From: Hydrogenoanaerobacterium saccharovorans
GTDB lineage: Bacteria; Bacillota; Clostridia; Oscillospirales; Ruminococcaceae
Direction of reading: 5' to 3'
Assembly: GCF_016901815.1 (NCBI RefSeq)
Contig: NZ_JACSNR010000011.1
Span: 18,472 to 82,471, forward strand
DNA: 64,000 nt
Position numbers and translations under genes: made by a program. This document shows, in pieces, positions 23,431 through 32,406 of this stretch (position 1 is its first letter; every line of letters starts with the position of its first letter). The notes beneath the pieces are model-generated. The model was not told the DNA's origin. It searched no databases and was given only the letters and a program-made list of their open reading frames with translations.

Positions 23431-23876
23431 ATGAATGGGGATATCGGTACGGTGAGCCTCAGGCGGTGGCTCCCTACAACCAGGTGCGCCGGGTGCTCCA
23501 GTATGCCGTGACCGAGATCCCCGCCGGCAAGATCCTCATGGGCATTCCCAACTACGGCTATGACTGGGTTATCGGCTCCTACTCTCCCGCCACCGTGGTT
23601 TCCAATGTGGGCGCCATCAACATCGCTGTGCAGAACAACGCCCAGATCTTCTTTGATGAAACTTCCAAAACCCCCTACTTCAACTACCGGGATGACTCCG
23701 GACGCCGGCATGAGGTCTGGTTCGAGGACGCCCGCAGCATTCAGGCCAAGATGGATCTGGTGCGGGAATTTGAACTGGCAGGGGTCAGCTTCTGGCACAT
23801 CGGCACCTACTTCGCCCAGGCCTGGGAAGTGCTCACTGCCAACTTCCTGGTCAACAAGATCCGCTCGCCCCGCTAA
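23427..23876 (+). pseudogene. 3' part of a GH18 spore peptidoglycan hydrolase (YaaH/SleL-like), split by the prophage
   Basis: The 150 remaining codons run TYEWGYRYGEPQAVAPYNQV, then AGKILMGIPNYGYDW, VWFEDARSIQAKMDLV and the last barrel strand VSFWHIGTYFAQAW. These are the last three strands of a GH18 barrel as in spore enzymes YaaH, YdhD and SleL, which cut cortex peptidoglycan at germination. The catalytic DxxDxE strand and any LysM repeats would be in the missing 5' part, expected at the other end of the prophage. A GTG within the integrase end opens the frame but would give no active enzyme. Excision of the prophage should restore the gene. Confidence 0.85.
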
Positions 23877-24176
23877 TCACTCCAGACGGCAGCGGTCCAT
23901 CCTGACCCGGTAGCGCTCCAGCAGTGCTGCCGGAAGGTCGTCCAATCCGTGCAGGGATACTCCGCTCAGCAGGCAGCGTCCATACACTTTTCGGCTGCCG
24001 ATCAGACGATTGGGCCGCTGTCCACGCTGATCCCGGAGCATCACCAGCAATATCCCGCTCTCAAAGGGCGCTGTGATCTCCGCCGGGCCGCCCAGAATCC
24101 GTTCCAGCTGTGCCGGGTCGGATGGGATCTCCTCCACCCGGGCATCCTGCCCCGGTTCCAGCATCAGTACCCGCAT
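23877..24176 (-). CDS. DUF3846-like protein
   Basis: A 99-residue protein beginning MRVLMLEPGQDARVEEIPSD, with GPAEITAPFESGILLVM and the ending YRVRMDRCR. The opening and the central strand pattern match DUF3846, small proteins of unknown role found in Clostridia and mobile elements. It converges end to end with the GH18 remnant, without a base between the stops. Confidence 0.65.
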   Translation of the reverse strand: MRVLMLEPGQDARVEEIPSDPAQLERILGGPAEITAPFESGILLVMLRDQRGQRPNRLIGSRKVYGRCLLSGVSLHGLDDLPAALLERYRVRMDRCRLE

Positions 24177-24252
24177 GTTCCTGTCCCCTCTCTGCCGTCC
24201 GGCAGTCTTTGGGGATAGTCTGTTCCAAATCCCTGTGCCTATACCGTTTGAG

Positions 24253-24290
24253 AAAAAAATCCCCGGCTCCGCATCGGAAACCGGGGATTT
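24253..24290. terminator. Terminator of the MATE gene
   Basis: ATCCCCGG / CCGGGGAT with a 14-base loop (24259-24288), with A run before and T run after; works for the leftward MATE gene and possibly both ways. Confidence 0.85.
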
Positions 24291-24295
24291 TTATT

Positions 24296-25654
24296 TTATC
24301 CCAGCACCGGATCTTTCTTCCGGAGCTTATTATAGAACAGAAGGGCCGCACCCGCTGCTATGGATTCAGCCAGAATAAAGCTGGCCCAGATTCCGGTCAG
24401 GCCGAACGGGCCGCTGAGGATGGCAGCTGCCGGGAGGGTGATCACCAGCTGGCGCAGCAGAAAGACGATGAGCGAATAGCCGCCCTGTCCCATGGCCTGG
24501 AACATGGTAGGCAGGATAAAGCCGATGGCTGCGGGCAGGAAGGATACCGAGATGATCCGCAGAGCCGGAACGCCGATGGCGAGCATCTCCTCCGAGGCGT
24601 CAAACAGGCCGAGCAGCCACTCGGGCGCTGCCATGAACAGCACACAGCCCACTGCCATGATCACAAAGCAGACCCGCAGGCTGATGCTCAGAGTATGCTG
24701 CAGGCGCTTGCCGTTGCCGGCGCCATAGCTGAAGCCCATGATGGGCATGGCGCCCTGGGTCAGGCCGCTGGCGGGCATGAATACGAAGGTCTGGAGCTTA
24801 TAATAGATGCCGAACAGCGACACCGCTGTGTTGGAGAAGCCGATGAGGATGGTATTGAGCCCCATTACCAGCACGCTGCCCAGAGCATTCATGCAGGAAT
24901 TGGGAATGCCGATGGAGGCAATATCCCGGATCATCTTCCATCTGAAATGGAAGTTCCGAAGATCCAGCCGCACCGCAAACTTGCCCAGCAGGAACACCAG
25001 CAGAGAAGCCAGCATGGCGGTGTGCTGTCCGATCACAGTCGCCACGGCTGCGCCCTTGACTCCCATGGCAGGGAAGCCGAACAGGCCGAAGATCATAATG
25101 GGATCGAGAATGATGTTGGTGATGGCTCCCAGTGCCTGGAGCAGCATGGGGAAGATCATCGAACCGGTGGACTGGAACACCTTCTCAATGCAGATGTGGA
25201 TAAAGGAACCGGCACAGAAGATCAGGCAGATATTGGTGTAGGTGATGGCATCTGCCAGGATTGCCGGATCATCGCTGAACAGCCGGAAGAAGGGTTCCAG
25301 CAGGAACTGTCCCGCGATGATGAACAGAACTGCCACAAAAGCTGCCATAAGAAGCCCATGGGCTACCGCGCTGTCTGCGCCCTCCTGGTCCTCCCGGCCC
25401 AGGCTGCGGGAGATATAGGAATTGACTCCCACACCAATACCCACTGAACAGGCCACAATCAGGGTCTGTACCGGGAAGGCCAGAGAAACTGCAGTCAGGG
25501 CATCTTCTCCGATTTTTGCCACGAACATACTGTCCACAATGTTGTAAAGGGACTGAATCAGCATGGAGATCATTGGCGGGATCGCCATGGACATGAGCAG
25601 CGGGAATACCGGCCGCACTGCCATTTTGTTTTCTTCACGAAGGGAAACGCTCAT
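24296..25654 (-). CDS. MATE family efflux transporter
   Basis: A 452-residue membrane protein with about twelve spans in two matching halves. The first half has MISMLIQSLYNIVDSMFVA, the sixth-helix region NIILDPIMIFGLFGFPAMG, and the second half ISIGIPNSCMNALGS-like repeats. This belongs to the NorM/DinF superfamily, which exports cationic drugs or metabolites using Na+ or H+. The ATG at 25654 (MSVSLREENKM) has AGGAG ahead; the longer frame to 25777 reads through a terminator hairpin. The substrate cannot be told. Confidence 0.9.
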   Translation of the reverse strand: MSVSLREENKMAVRPVFPLLMSMAIPPMISMLIQSLYNIVDSMFVAKIGEDALTAVSLAFPVQTLIVACSVGIGVGVNSYISRSLGREDQEGADSAVAHGLLMAAFVAVLFIIAGQFLLEPFFRLFSDDPAILADAITYTNICLIFCAGSFIHICIEKVFQSTGSMIFPMLLQALGAITNIILDPIMIFGLFGFPAMGVKGAAVATVIGQHTAMLASLLVFLLGKFAVRLDLRNFHFRWKMIRDIASIGIPNSCMNALGSVLVMGLNTILIGFSNTAVSLFGIYYKLQTFVFMPASGLTQGAMPIMGFSYGAGNGKRLQHTLSISLRVCFVIMAVGCVLFMAAPEWLLGLFDASEEMLAIGVPALRIISVSFLPAAIGFILPTMFQAMGQGGYSLIVFLLRQLVITLPAAAILSGPFGLTGIWASFILAESIAAGAALLFYNKLRKKDPVLG

Positions 25655-25672
25655 TGATAACTCCTTTGGCCC

Positions 25673-25720
25673 GAAAAAAAGCCCACTCCCCTGTTTTGGA
25701 CAGAAAACAGGAAAATGGGC
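25673..25720 (-). terminator. Terminator after polC
   Basis: The minus strand pairs GCCCA ... CCTGTTTT with AAAACAGG ... TGGGC and continues with TTTTTTT. It ends the long pyrH-polC operon before the MATE gene. Confidence 0.8.
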
Positions 25721-25832
25721 CTTATTCAGACAATATTTGATTTTCGTGGGGCCGATCATACGCCGACCATTAGACACGCAGAATAGTTTACATCAGAAAT
25801 CTGACTCTGTCAAGCGGTATTTCCCAGGAAAA

Positions 25833-28800
25833 TCAGAAGAAGGACATCTGACTGCTCTCAGGCAGATTGCCCAGTGCGCCGGCCTGCCGCAGCAGATCCA
25901 CCACCGACTTGGAAATCTTTGCACGGGAAACCACCTCGTCTGCCGAGAGGAATTCCCCTTCCGCCGCTGCTTCCATGATGTTGCGGGCAGCGTTTTCACC
26001 CAGTCCCTTGAGGGCTGTGAAGGGCAGACGGATCTTGCCGTCCTCACAGCGGTACTTGGTGGCGTGGGACTTGTAGAGATCCACCGGCAGGAATTCATAA
26101 CCCCGTGCCATCATCTCACACATGATCTGCAGCACAGTGAACTGATCGTCCTCCTTGGTGGTACGCTCATTGCCCAGCTTCTTGAGCTCCTGCATCCGCA
26201 AGCGTGCGGTGGAAAGTCCCCGCACAGCCGCTTCGGCATCAATATCGCCGCCGCGGATGGTGAAGTAGGTGGCATAGTATTCCAGCGGGCGGTGGAGCTT
26301 GTACCAGCCCAGCCGGATCGCCGCAATTACATACGCCGCCGCATGCGCCTTCGGGAACATATACTTGATCTTCTTACAGCTTTCGATGTACCAATCCGGA
26401 ACACCATGCTCCTTCATGGCTGTGATATGCTCCTCGGTGAGCTGGGTGGCAGCCTTACCCTTTCGGGTGATCTCCATGATCTTGAAGGCCATGGACGGCT
26501 CCAGTCCCTTGCCCAGCAGATAAGTCATAATGCTGTCACGGGTACCGATTACATTGGAAATGGTACAGGTGCCCTCCTTGATGAGCTCCTGGGCATTGCC
26601 GGTCCATACATCGGTACCATGGGACAGTCCCGAAATCTGCAGCAGGTCGGAGAAGGTCTTGGGCTGGGATTCAATGAGAATCTGACGCACAAAGTTGGTG
26701 CCCATCTCCGGCAGGGACAGCGTACCGGTATTGCAGTCGATCTCCTCCTCGGTGACGCCCAGCGCCGCCGGGGACGTGAACAGGCTGTATACCGCCTCAT
26801 CACTGGTATCCACCTCCATTACCGGAATGCCGGTCATATCCTCCAGATGCTTATAGAAGGTGGGCACATCGTGTCCGAGAATATCCAGTTTGAGGATGGT
26901 ATCATGGAGGGAATGGAAGTCGAAGTGGGTGGTGACGATGTCCGAATCCGGGTCATCCGCCGGATGCTGCACCGGAGTGAAATCGTAGACCTCGTAGTCA
27001 TTGGGCACAACAACCATGCCGCCCGGATGCTGACCGGTGGTGCGCTTGACACCGGTACAGCCCAGAGTCAGGCGCTGTTCTTCATAGCGGTTCACATGGA
27101 GCCCCCGCTCCTCATTGTAGCGGCGCACATAGCCAAAAGCTGTCTTTTCCGCCACAGTGGAGATGGTTCCCGCCTTGAACACATGGGAGGAACCGAACAG
27201 CTCCTCGGTATATTTATGGGCCTGGGACTGATATTCACCCGAGAAGTTCAGGTCGATATCCGGCTGTTTGTCGCCGTTGAAGCCCAGGAAGGTTTCAAAG
27301 GGGATATTGTGACCATCCCGGTTCATGGGAGTGCCGCAGTGCGGACAGTTCTTGGGGGGCAGGTCAAAGCCCGACTGCACCGAACCATCGGTGAAGAACT
27401 CACTGTGCTTGCAGTTGGGGCAGACATAGTGGGGCATCAGCGGATTGACCTCCGAAATACCCGCCATGGTCGCCACAAAGGAGGAGCCTACACTGCCTCG
27501 GGAGCCGACATGGTAGCCATTGGATTCCGACTTGAACACCAGCTTCTGGGCAATGATGTAGAGCACCGCGAAACCGTGCTTGATAATGGAGGTGAGCTCC
27601 CGATCCAGGCGGTCCCGGACAATATCCGGCACCGGATCACCATAGATTTCCTTGGCCTTTTCCCAGGTGATGCGCTGGAGTTCCTCCTCCGAGCCCTCAA
27701 TATACGGCGTATAGGTGCCATCGGGGATGGGCTTGATCTTTTCGATGCTGTCGGCGATCTTGTTGGTGTTTTCCACCACCACTTCATAGGCCTTTTCCTC
27801 GCCGAGATAGGAGAACTCCTCCAGCATCTCATCGGTGGTCTTGAAGTAGAGCGGCGCCTGCTCCGAGGCGTCCTTGAAGCCCTGGCCTGCCATGAGGATC
27901 TCCCGGAACTTGGCGTCCTCCGGCTCCAGGAAGTGGACATCGCCGGTGGCAACCACCGGTTTATGGAGCTTCTCGCCGATCTTGACAATGGTGCGGTTCA
28001 TATCCCGCAGCTGCTCCACCGAATTGACCGAGCCATTGCGGTAGAGAAACATATTGTTCCCGATGGGCTGGATCTCCAGGTAGTCATAGTCCTTGGCGAT
28101 CTCACACAGCTCGTTGAAGCTCTTGCCGTCCACAATCCCTCGGAACAGCTCGCCCGATTCACAGGCAGAGCCCAGCAGCAGTCCCTCCCGGTGCTTAAAG
28201 ATCTCACTCTTGGGCATCCGGGGACGCTTGTAGAAGTAATTGAGATGGGACATGGAGATGAGCTTGTAGAGATTCTTGAGGCCGGTGAGGTTCTGCACCA
28301 GGATACAGATGTGGTAGGACGGCAGTTTCTTGACATCCACCACGGTAATGCCGGTATTGATCTGGTCCACTGCCATGATCTGCTTTTCCTCCTGCATGAT
28401 CTTGGCTTCCGCCAGGAAGATCCCCGCCAGGGTGCGGGCATCGTCACAGGCCCGGTGGTGATGGAAATCCGCCAGTTTCAGATGCTTGGCAATGGTGTCC
28501 AGCTTGTGATTCTTGAGGTTGGGGAACAGCGCCCGGGAGATGGGCACTGTATCCACATAGGTATACTGCAGCTTGATCCCGTGCCGGGCTGCCGCCGCCT
28601 TGAGGAAGGAGGAGTCAAAGGGGGCATTGTGCGCCACCAGGACAGCATCCTCCCGCCCGATGAAGTCCATGAACATCCGCAGGGCTTCCTCTTCCAGAGG
28701 AGCATCCGCCACCATCTCATCGGTGATGCTGGTGAGCTTGACCACCTCATCGGGGATGCGCTTCTCAGGATTGACGAAGGTGTCAAATTCCTCCAGCACT

Positions 28801-30257
28801 TCCCCGTTCTTCACCCGGACCGCGCCGATTTCGGTCATGCGCTCCAGACCGGCAGAAAGGCCGGTGGTCTCCAGGTCGAAGATGATGAACTCGCCGTCAA
28901 AGGCCTCCTTGGATTTCCCCACCACAGCGGGCACCATATCATTGACCAGATAGCCCTCCACGCCGTAGAGGATCTTCATCTCCTTGCCCGACTTTTCCAC
29001 CGCCTTCTGGGCATTCATGGCATCGGGATAGGCCTGGGCCACGCCATGGTCGGTGATGGCAACGGCGGTATGACCGAAATAGGCCGCCCGCTGCACCAGC
29101 TTGTCCGCCGGGGTCATGCCGTCCATCGAGGACATATTGGTATGCAGATGCAGTTCCACCCGCTTTTTCTCGCTGGTATCCTGCCGGTATGTACGCTTCA
29201 CCAACGCAATGGAATCAGGACGCAGCAGCAGTTCCTTTTCAAAGGTGTCCAACATGACCTTGCCGCTGGTGAGAATGGTCTTGCCTGGCTTGAGGGTATC
29301 ATCGATCAGATGCGCCTTCTCCGCCGACACGATGGTCTTGAGGGCAAAGGAGTTGGTATAATCGGTGAACAGGATCTTGTAGATCACCTTGGTTTCGTCC
29401 CGGGTGACATGCTTGTCAGTCTGGAACACATCGCCCCAGACTGTCACCTGGATCTCCTCCTCCATGGCGTCGGACAGCGGAATGGGACGCTCCCCAATGG
29501 GCTTGCCCATGATGACCGTCATTTCGTCCGCCTGGAAGGGCAGCCCCGAGGCGTCAAACCGGATGGGCGCCGCCTTGGGCTCGTCCAGCAGACGGCTGTC
29601 GCTCCGGCGTCCGCCGCCCGAACGGTTCCAGCCGCCGTTGCCATTGCCGCCTCCGTTCCAGCCTCCATTGCCGCCGTTCTGGGCAGGGGCCGGACGGGAA
29701 GGCGCCGGTGCAGCCGGGCGGGGCGGAGCCTTGGGAATGGCTGCTTCCGCCGCCTCCATGGTCTTGCGGTAGATCTCCTGATTGGACTCCAGATCCAGCA
29801 CGCCGGTGAACTCCACTGTGATCTGCCGCCCGAACTCCTGTTCCAGGATCTCGGAGATCACCCGGGCACAGTTCTCCCGCTCGAGCCACTCATAGCCGCC
29901 ATGGGCCAGGGAGATGGTGAGATGGTCGTCTGCCAGCTCAGCGGTGGCGCCGTCAAAGAAGCCGTTGATATGCTTGCCTGCCGCCCGGAGGGTATCTGCC
30001 AGGCTGGGCAGATAGGCCACGGTGAGCTGATCTGCCGGATACCGGGGCAGAAGCAGCACCCGTCCCAGCTGCAGCGCAGTCCGGAGCTGGGCCTGCACCT
30101 GCAGCAGCACCGATTTTTCCAGTACATTGGCAAAGCGCAGCTGAGCCGTCAGCTCCCTGCGCTGGGTGTGAATATGAAGATGCTCGATCTCACCGGCAGC
30201 CACCGCCGCCGGGAGATCAGGCAGATAGGTTCCAAATACATCGCTGAATGTTTTCAA
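25833..30257 (-). CDS. polC: DNA polymerase III alpha subunit, PolC type
   Basis: A 1474-residue replicative polymerase of low-GC Gram-positive type. In order: N-terminal domain; a Gly/Asn/Trp-rich linker (about 185-215); OB fold; PHP domain opening RVELHLHTNMSSMDGM (about 370); DnaQ-like 3'-5' exonuclease with IIFDLETTGLSAG (about 460); zinc site CPNCKHS ... CPHCGTP (about 950); catalytic QPDIDLNFSGEYQ (about 1000) with the metal-binding Asp pair. It copies the chromosome with proofreading in the same chain. The start is a TTG with GGAGA nine bases ahead. It is the last gene of the operon. Confidence 0.97.
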   Translation of the reverse strand: MKTFSDVFGTYLPDLPAAVAAGEIEHLHIHTQRRELTAQLRFANVLEKSVLLQVQAQLRTALQLGRVLLLPRYPADQLTVAYLPSLADTLRAAGKHINGFFDGATAELADDHLTISLAHGGYEWLERENCARVISEILEQEFGRQITVEFTGVLDLESNQEIYRKTMEAAEAAIPKAPPRPAAPAPSRPAPAQNGGNGGWNGGGNGNGGWNRSGGGRRSDSRLLDEPKAAPIRFDASGLPFQADEMTVIMGKPIGERPIPLSDAMEEEIQVTVWGDVFQTDKHVTRDETKVIYKILFTDYTNSFALKTIVSAEKAHLIDDTLKPGKTILTSGKVMLDTFEKELLLRPDSIALVKRTYRQDTSEKKRVELHLHTNMSSMDGMTPADKLVQRAAYFGHTAVAITDHGVAQAYPDAMNAQKAVEKSGKEMKILYGVEGYLVNDMVPAVVGKSKEAFDGEFIIFDLETTGLSAGLERMTEIGAVRVKNGEVLEEFDTFVNPEKRIPDEVVKLTSITDEMVADAPLEEEALRMFMDFIGREDAVLVAHNAPFDSSFLKAAAARHGIKLQYTYVDTVPISRALFPNLKNHKLDTIAKHLKLADFHHHRACDDARTLAGIFLAEAKIMQEEKQIMAVDQINTGITVVDVKKLPSYHICILVQNLTGLKNLYKLISMSHLNYFYKRPRMPKSEIFKHREGLLLGSACESGELFRGIVDGKSFNELCEIAKDYDYLEIQPIGNNMFLYRNGSVNSVEQLRDMNRTIVKIGEKLHKPVVATGDVHFLEPEDAKFREILMAGQGFKDASEQAPLYFKTTDEMLEEFSYLGEEKAYEVVVENTNKIADSIEKIKPIPDGTYTPYIEGSEEELQRITWEKAKEIYGDPVPDIVRDRLDRELTSIIKHGFAVLYIIAQKLVFKSESNGYHVGSRGSVGSSFVATMAGISEVNPLMPHYVCPNCKHSEFFTDGSVQSGFDLPPKNCPHCGTPMNRDGHNIPFETFLGFNGDKQPDIDLNFSGEYQSQAHKYTEELFGSSHVFKAGTISTVAEKTAFGYVRRYNEERGLHVNRYEEQRLTLGCTGVKRTTGQHPGGMVVVPNDYEVYDFTPVQHPADDPDSDIVTTHFDFHSLHDTILKLDILGHDVPTFYKHLEDMTGIPVMEVDTSDEAVYSLFTSPAALGVTEEEIDCNTGTLSLPEMGTNFVRQILIESQPKTFSDLLQISGLSHGTDVWTGNAQELIKEGTCTISNVIGTRDSIMTYLLGKGLEPSMAFKIMEITRKGKAATQLTEEHITAMKEHGVPDWYIESCKKIKYMFPKAHAAAYVIAAIRLGWYKLHRPLEYYATYFTIRGGDIDAEAAVRGLSTARLRMQELKKLGNERTTKEDDQFTVLQIMCEMMARGYEFLPVDLYKSHATKYRCEDGKIRLPFTALKGLGENAARNIMEAAAEGEFLSADEVVSRAKISKSVVDLLRQAGALGNLPESSQMSFF

Positions 30258-30278
30258 GATCCACGGTCTCCGTTTCCA

Positions 30279-31334
30279 TTACAGTTCCTCGATAAACCGC
30301 AGCAAAGTGGGAAGGATTTCCGCCTCCGGCACCTTGCAGACGATCTCGCCTTTCTTAAAGAGCAGCCCGACACCATCGCCGCAGGCAATGCCCACATCAG
30401 CTTCCCGGGCCTCGCCGGGGCCGTTGACAGCACAGCCCATCACAGCCACAGTCAGCCGCTTGGGACAGTCTGCCAGGGCAGCTTCCACCTGCTCCGCCAG
30501 GCTGATGAGGTTGACCCGGGTGCGTCCGCAGGTGGGACAGGACACCACCGTAACCCCCTGTGTTCCCCGACCCGAGGCCTTGAGAATATCCCGGGCAGCG
30601 GCGATCTCGGTGACCGGATCAGCCGTGAGGGATACCCGGATGGTATCGCCGATGCCATCCGCCAGCAGCGAACCAATGCCGATTGCCGACTTCACCAGTC
30701 CCATCCGGGCAGTACCGGCCTCGGTGACGCCCAGATGCAGCGGGCAGTCAAAGACTTCGGCTGCCATGCGGTAGGCATCCAGCATGGTCTTGACATTGGA
30801 GTGCTTCAGGGAGAGCACATAGTCATAGAAATGCTCCTGCTCCAGCAGCTGGATGTGCCGCCGGGCGCTCTCCACCATGGCTTCCGCGGTGGGGCCGCCG
30901 TACTTTTCCCAGAGCTCCCGCTCCAGTGAACCGCCGTTGACCCCGATGCGGATGCTCACGCCGGCTCCCCGGCACTTTTCCACCACGGCACGCACCCGGT
31001 CCTCCCCGCCGATGTTGCCGGGGTTGATGCGGATCTTGTCGGCACCTGCGTCCACCGAGGCCAGAGCCAACCGGTAGTCAAAGTGGATGTCCGCCACAAT
31101 GGGACAGGCCACGCTGTTTTTGAGCGCCGTGAGGGTGGCAGCAGCGGCTGTATCCGGCACAGTGGCACGGATGATCTCACAGCCGGCAGCTTCCAGTGCC
31201 TGCGCCTGTGCAATCGAAGCGGCGGCATCATGGGGATCGGTGTTGAGCATCGACTGGATGGACACCGGCGCATCGCCGCCGATGAGGATATTCCCTGCCC
31301 GCACAGTGCGGCAGGGGCGTCTGTATGCAGGCAT
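30279..31334 (-). CDS. ispG: 4-hydroxy-3-methylbut-2-en-1-yl diphosphate synthase
   Basis: A 351-residue Fe-S enzyme of the MEP pathway, turning MEcPP into HMBPP. The N-terminal TIM barrel has IQSMLNTDPHD and VADIHFDYRLAL; the C-terminal part has the cluster ligands in VVSCPTCGRTRV and CAVNGPGEA with a later Glu. Length matches the short bacterial form. ATG at 31334 has AGGAGA. It stands with dxr in the same operon, so two MEP steps are made together. Confidence 0.96.
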   Translation of the reverse strand: MPAYRRPCRTVRAGNILIGGDAPVSIQSMLNTDPHDAAASIAQAQALEAAGCEIIRATVPDTAAAATLTALKNSVACPIVADIHFDYRLALASVDAGADKIRINPGNIGGEDRVRAVVEKCRGAGVSIRIGVNGGSLERELWEKYGGPTAEAMVESARRHIQLLEQEHFYDYVLSLKHSNVKTMLDAYRMAAEVFDCPLHLGVTEAGTARMGLVKSAIGIGSLLADGIGDTIRVSLTADPVTEIAAARDILKASGRGTQGVTVVSCPTCGRTRVNLISLAEQVEAALADCPKRLTVAVMGCAVNGPGEAREADVGIACGDGVGLLFKKGEIVCKVPEAEILPTLLRFIEEL

Positions 31335-31369
31335 AGCCCTCTCCTTTCTGCCCCCTTCCGGGGCCACGG

Positions 31370-32398
31370 TCAGATGAGTTTGAGTATATCGTTAAAGGTC
31401 ACAAAGACCATCAGGGCCATCAGAGCCAGCAAGCCAGCCATATTGATATAGCCCTCAATGTTGGGATTGAGCCGTTTGCGCCGGATCATCTCCAGCAGTA
31501 CAAAGGCAATGCGTCCGCCGTCCAGAGCCGGCAGCGGCAGGAGATTGAATACACCCAGGTTGATGGTGATCACACCCACCATAATGGCAAACTGATCCAG
31601 GCCCATGGCTGCCGATTCGCCGATGGCTCCGGCTACGCCCACCGGTCCGGACATCTGTTCCACGCCATACCGGTCGGTGAACACCAGATCCCACAGGGAG
31701 AACCACACCTGCTTGGTGAGGGAAATGGTCCAGTCCAGTGCATAGACCGGCACATTGATGAGGTTCTTCTCCTCACCCACTACGATAAAGTCGATGGTGA
31801 CCATATCCACACCCTGGACATTCACCATCTTGAAGTGCACATCCGAAATGGAAACCTGTTCGCCGTCCCGCAGCACAACCACATCCATGATGCCGTCGTC
31901 CTCCCGGGACAGATAGAAGGAAATGTCATTGGCAGTATGCACCCGATGACCGTCCATGGAAACAATCCGGTCGCCGGGTTCAAAATACTGGGAAGTGACT
32001 GCGTCCTCATCAAAGGAATGGAGCACCGGAGTGGCAATGGCATTCCCCGAGGCAGTCAGCCCCAGCACGATCAAATAGCCCAGCAGCAGGTTCATAGCCG
32101 GTCCGGCCGCCATGATGATCAGCCGCTGCCAGGGCTTTTTATTGCAGAACGCCCGGCTGTCGGGATTCTCGCCTTCCTCCTCACCCTCCATGCTCACAAA
32201 TCCGCCCACCGGCAGCGCCCGCAGCGCATAGGTGGTCTCCCCTTTCTGGGTGGACCACACCGTGGGGCCCATACCGATGGCGAACTCATTGACCTTGACT
32301 CCGAACTTCTTTGCCGCAATGAAATGTCCGAATTCATGGATCAGAATGAGCGTTCCAAATACAAAAATTGCGATGATCGCTGTGAGAAGGGTATTCAA
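31370..32398 (-). CDS. rseP: Site-2 intramembrane zinc protease
   Basis: About 342 residues. The first membrane helix carries HEFGHFIAAKKFGV, the HExxH zinc site inside the membrane; the third catalytic Asp lies in LLPLPALDGGRIAF near the C-terminus. A PDZ domain sits between (about 125-200, with FEPGDRIVSMDG). Such proteases cut anti-sigma factors or leftover signal peptides. The TTG at 32398 is favoured because AAAGGAG, which overlaps the dxr stop, is ten bases ahead; longer starts would sit deep in dxr. Confidence 0.93.
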   Translation of the reverse strand: MNTLLTAIIAIFVFGTLILIHEFGHFIAAKKFGVKVNEFAIGMGPTVWSTQKGETTYALRALPVGGFVSMEGEEEGENPDSRAFCNKKPWQRLIIMAAGPAMNLLLGYLIVLGLTASGNAIATPVLHSFDEDAVTSQYFEPGDRIVSMDGHRVHTANDISFYLSREDDGIMDVVVLRDGEQVSISDVHFKMVNVQGVDMVTIDFIVVGEEKNLINVPVYALDWTISLTKQVWFSLWDLVFTDRYGVEQMSGPVGVAGAIGESAAMGLDQFAIMVGVITINLGVFNLLPLPALDGGRIAFVLLEMIRRKRLNPNIEGYINMAGLLALMALMVFVTFNDILKLI

Positions 32399-32406
32399 AC
32401 CGGAAA

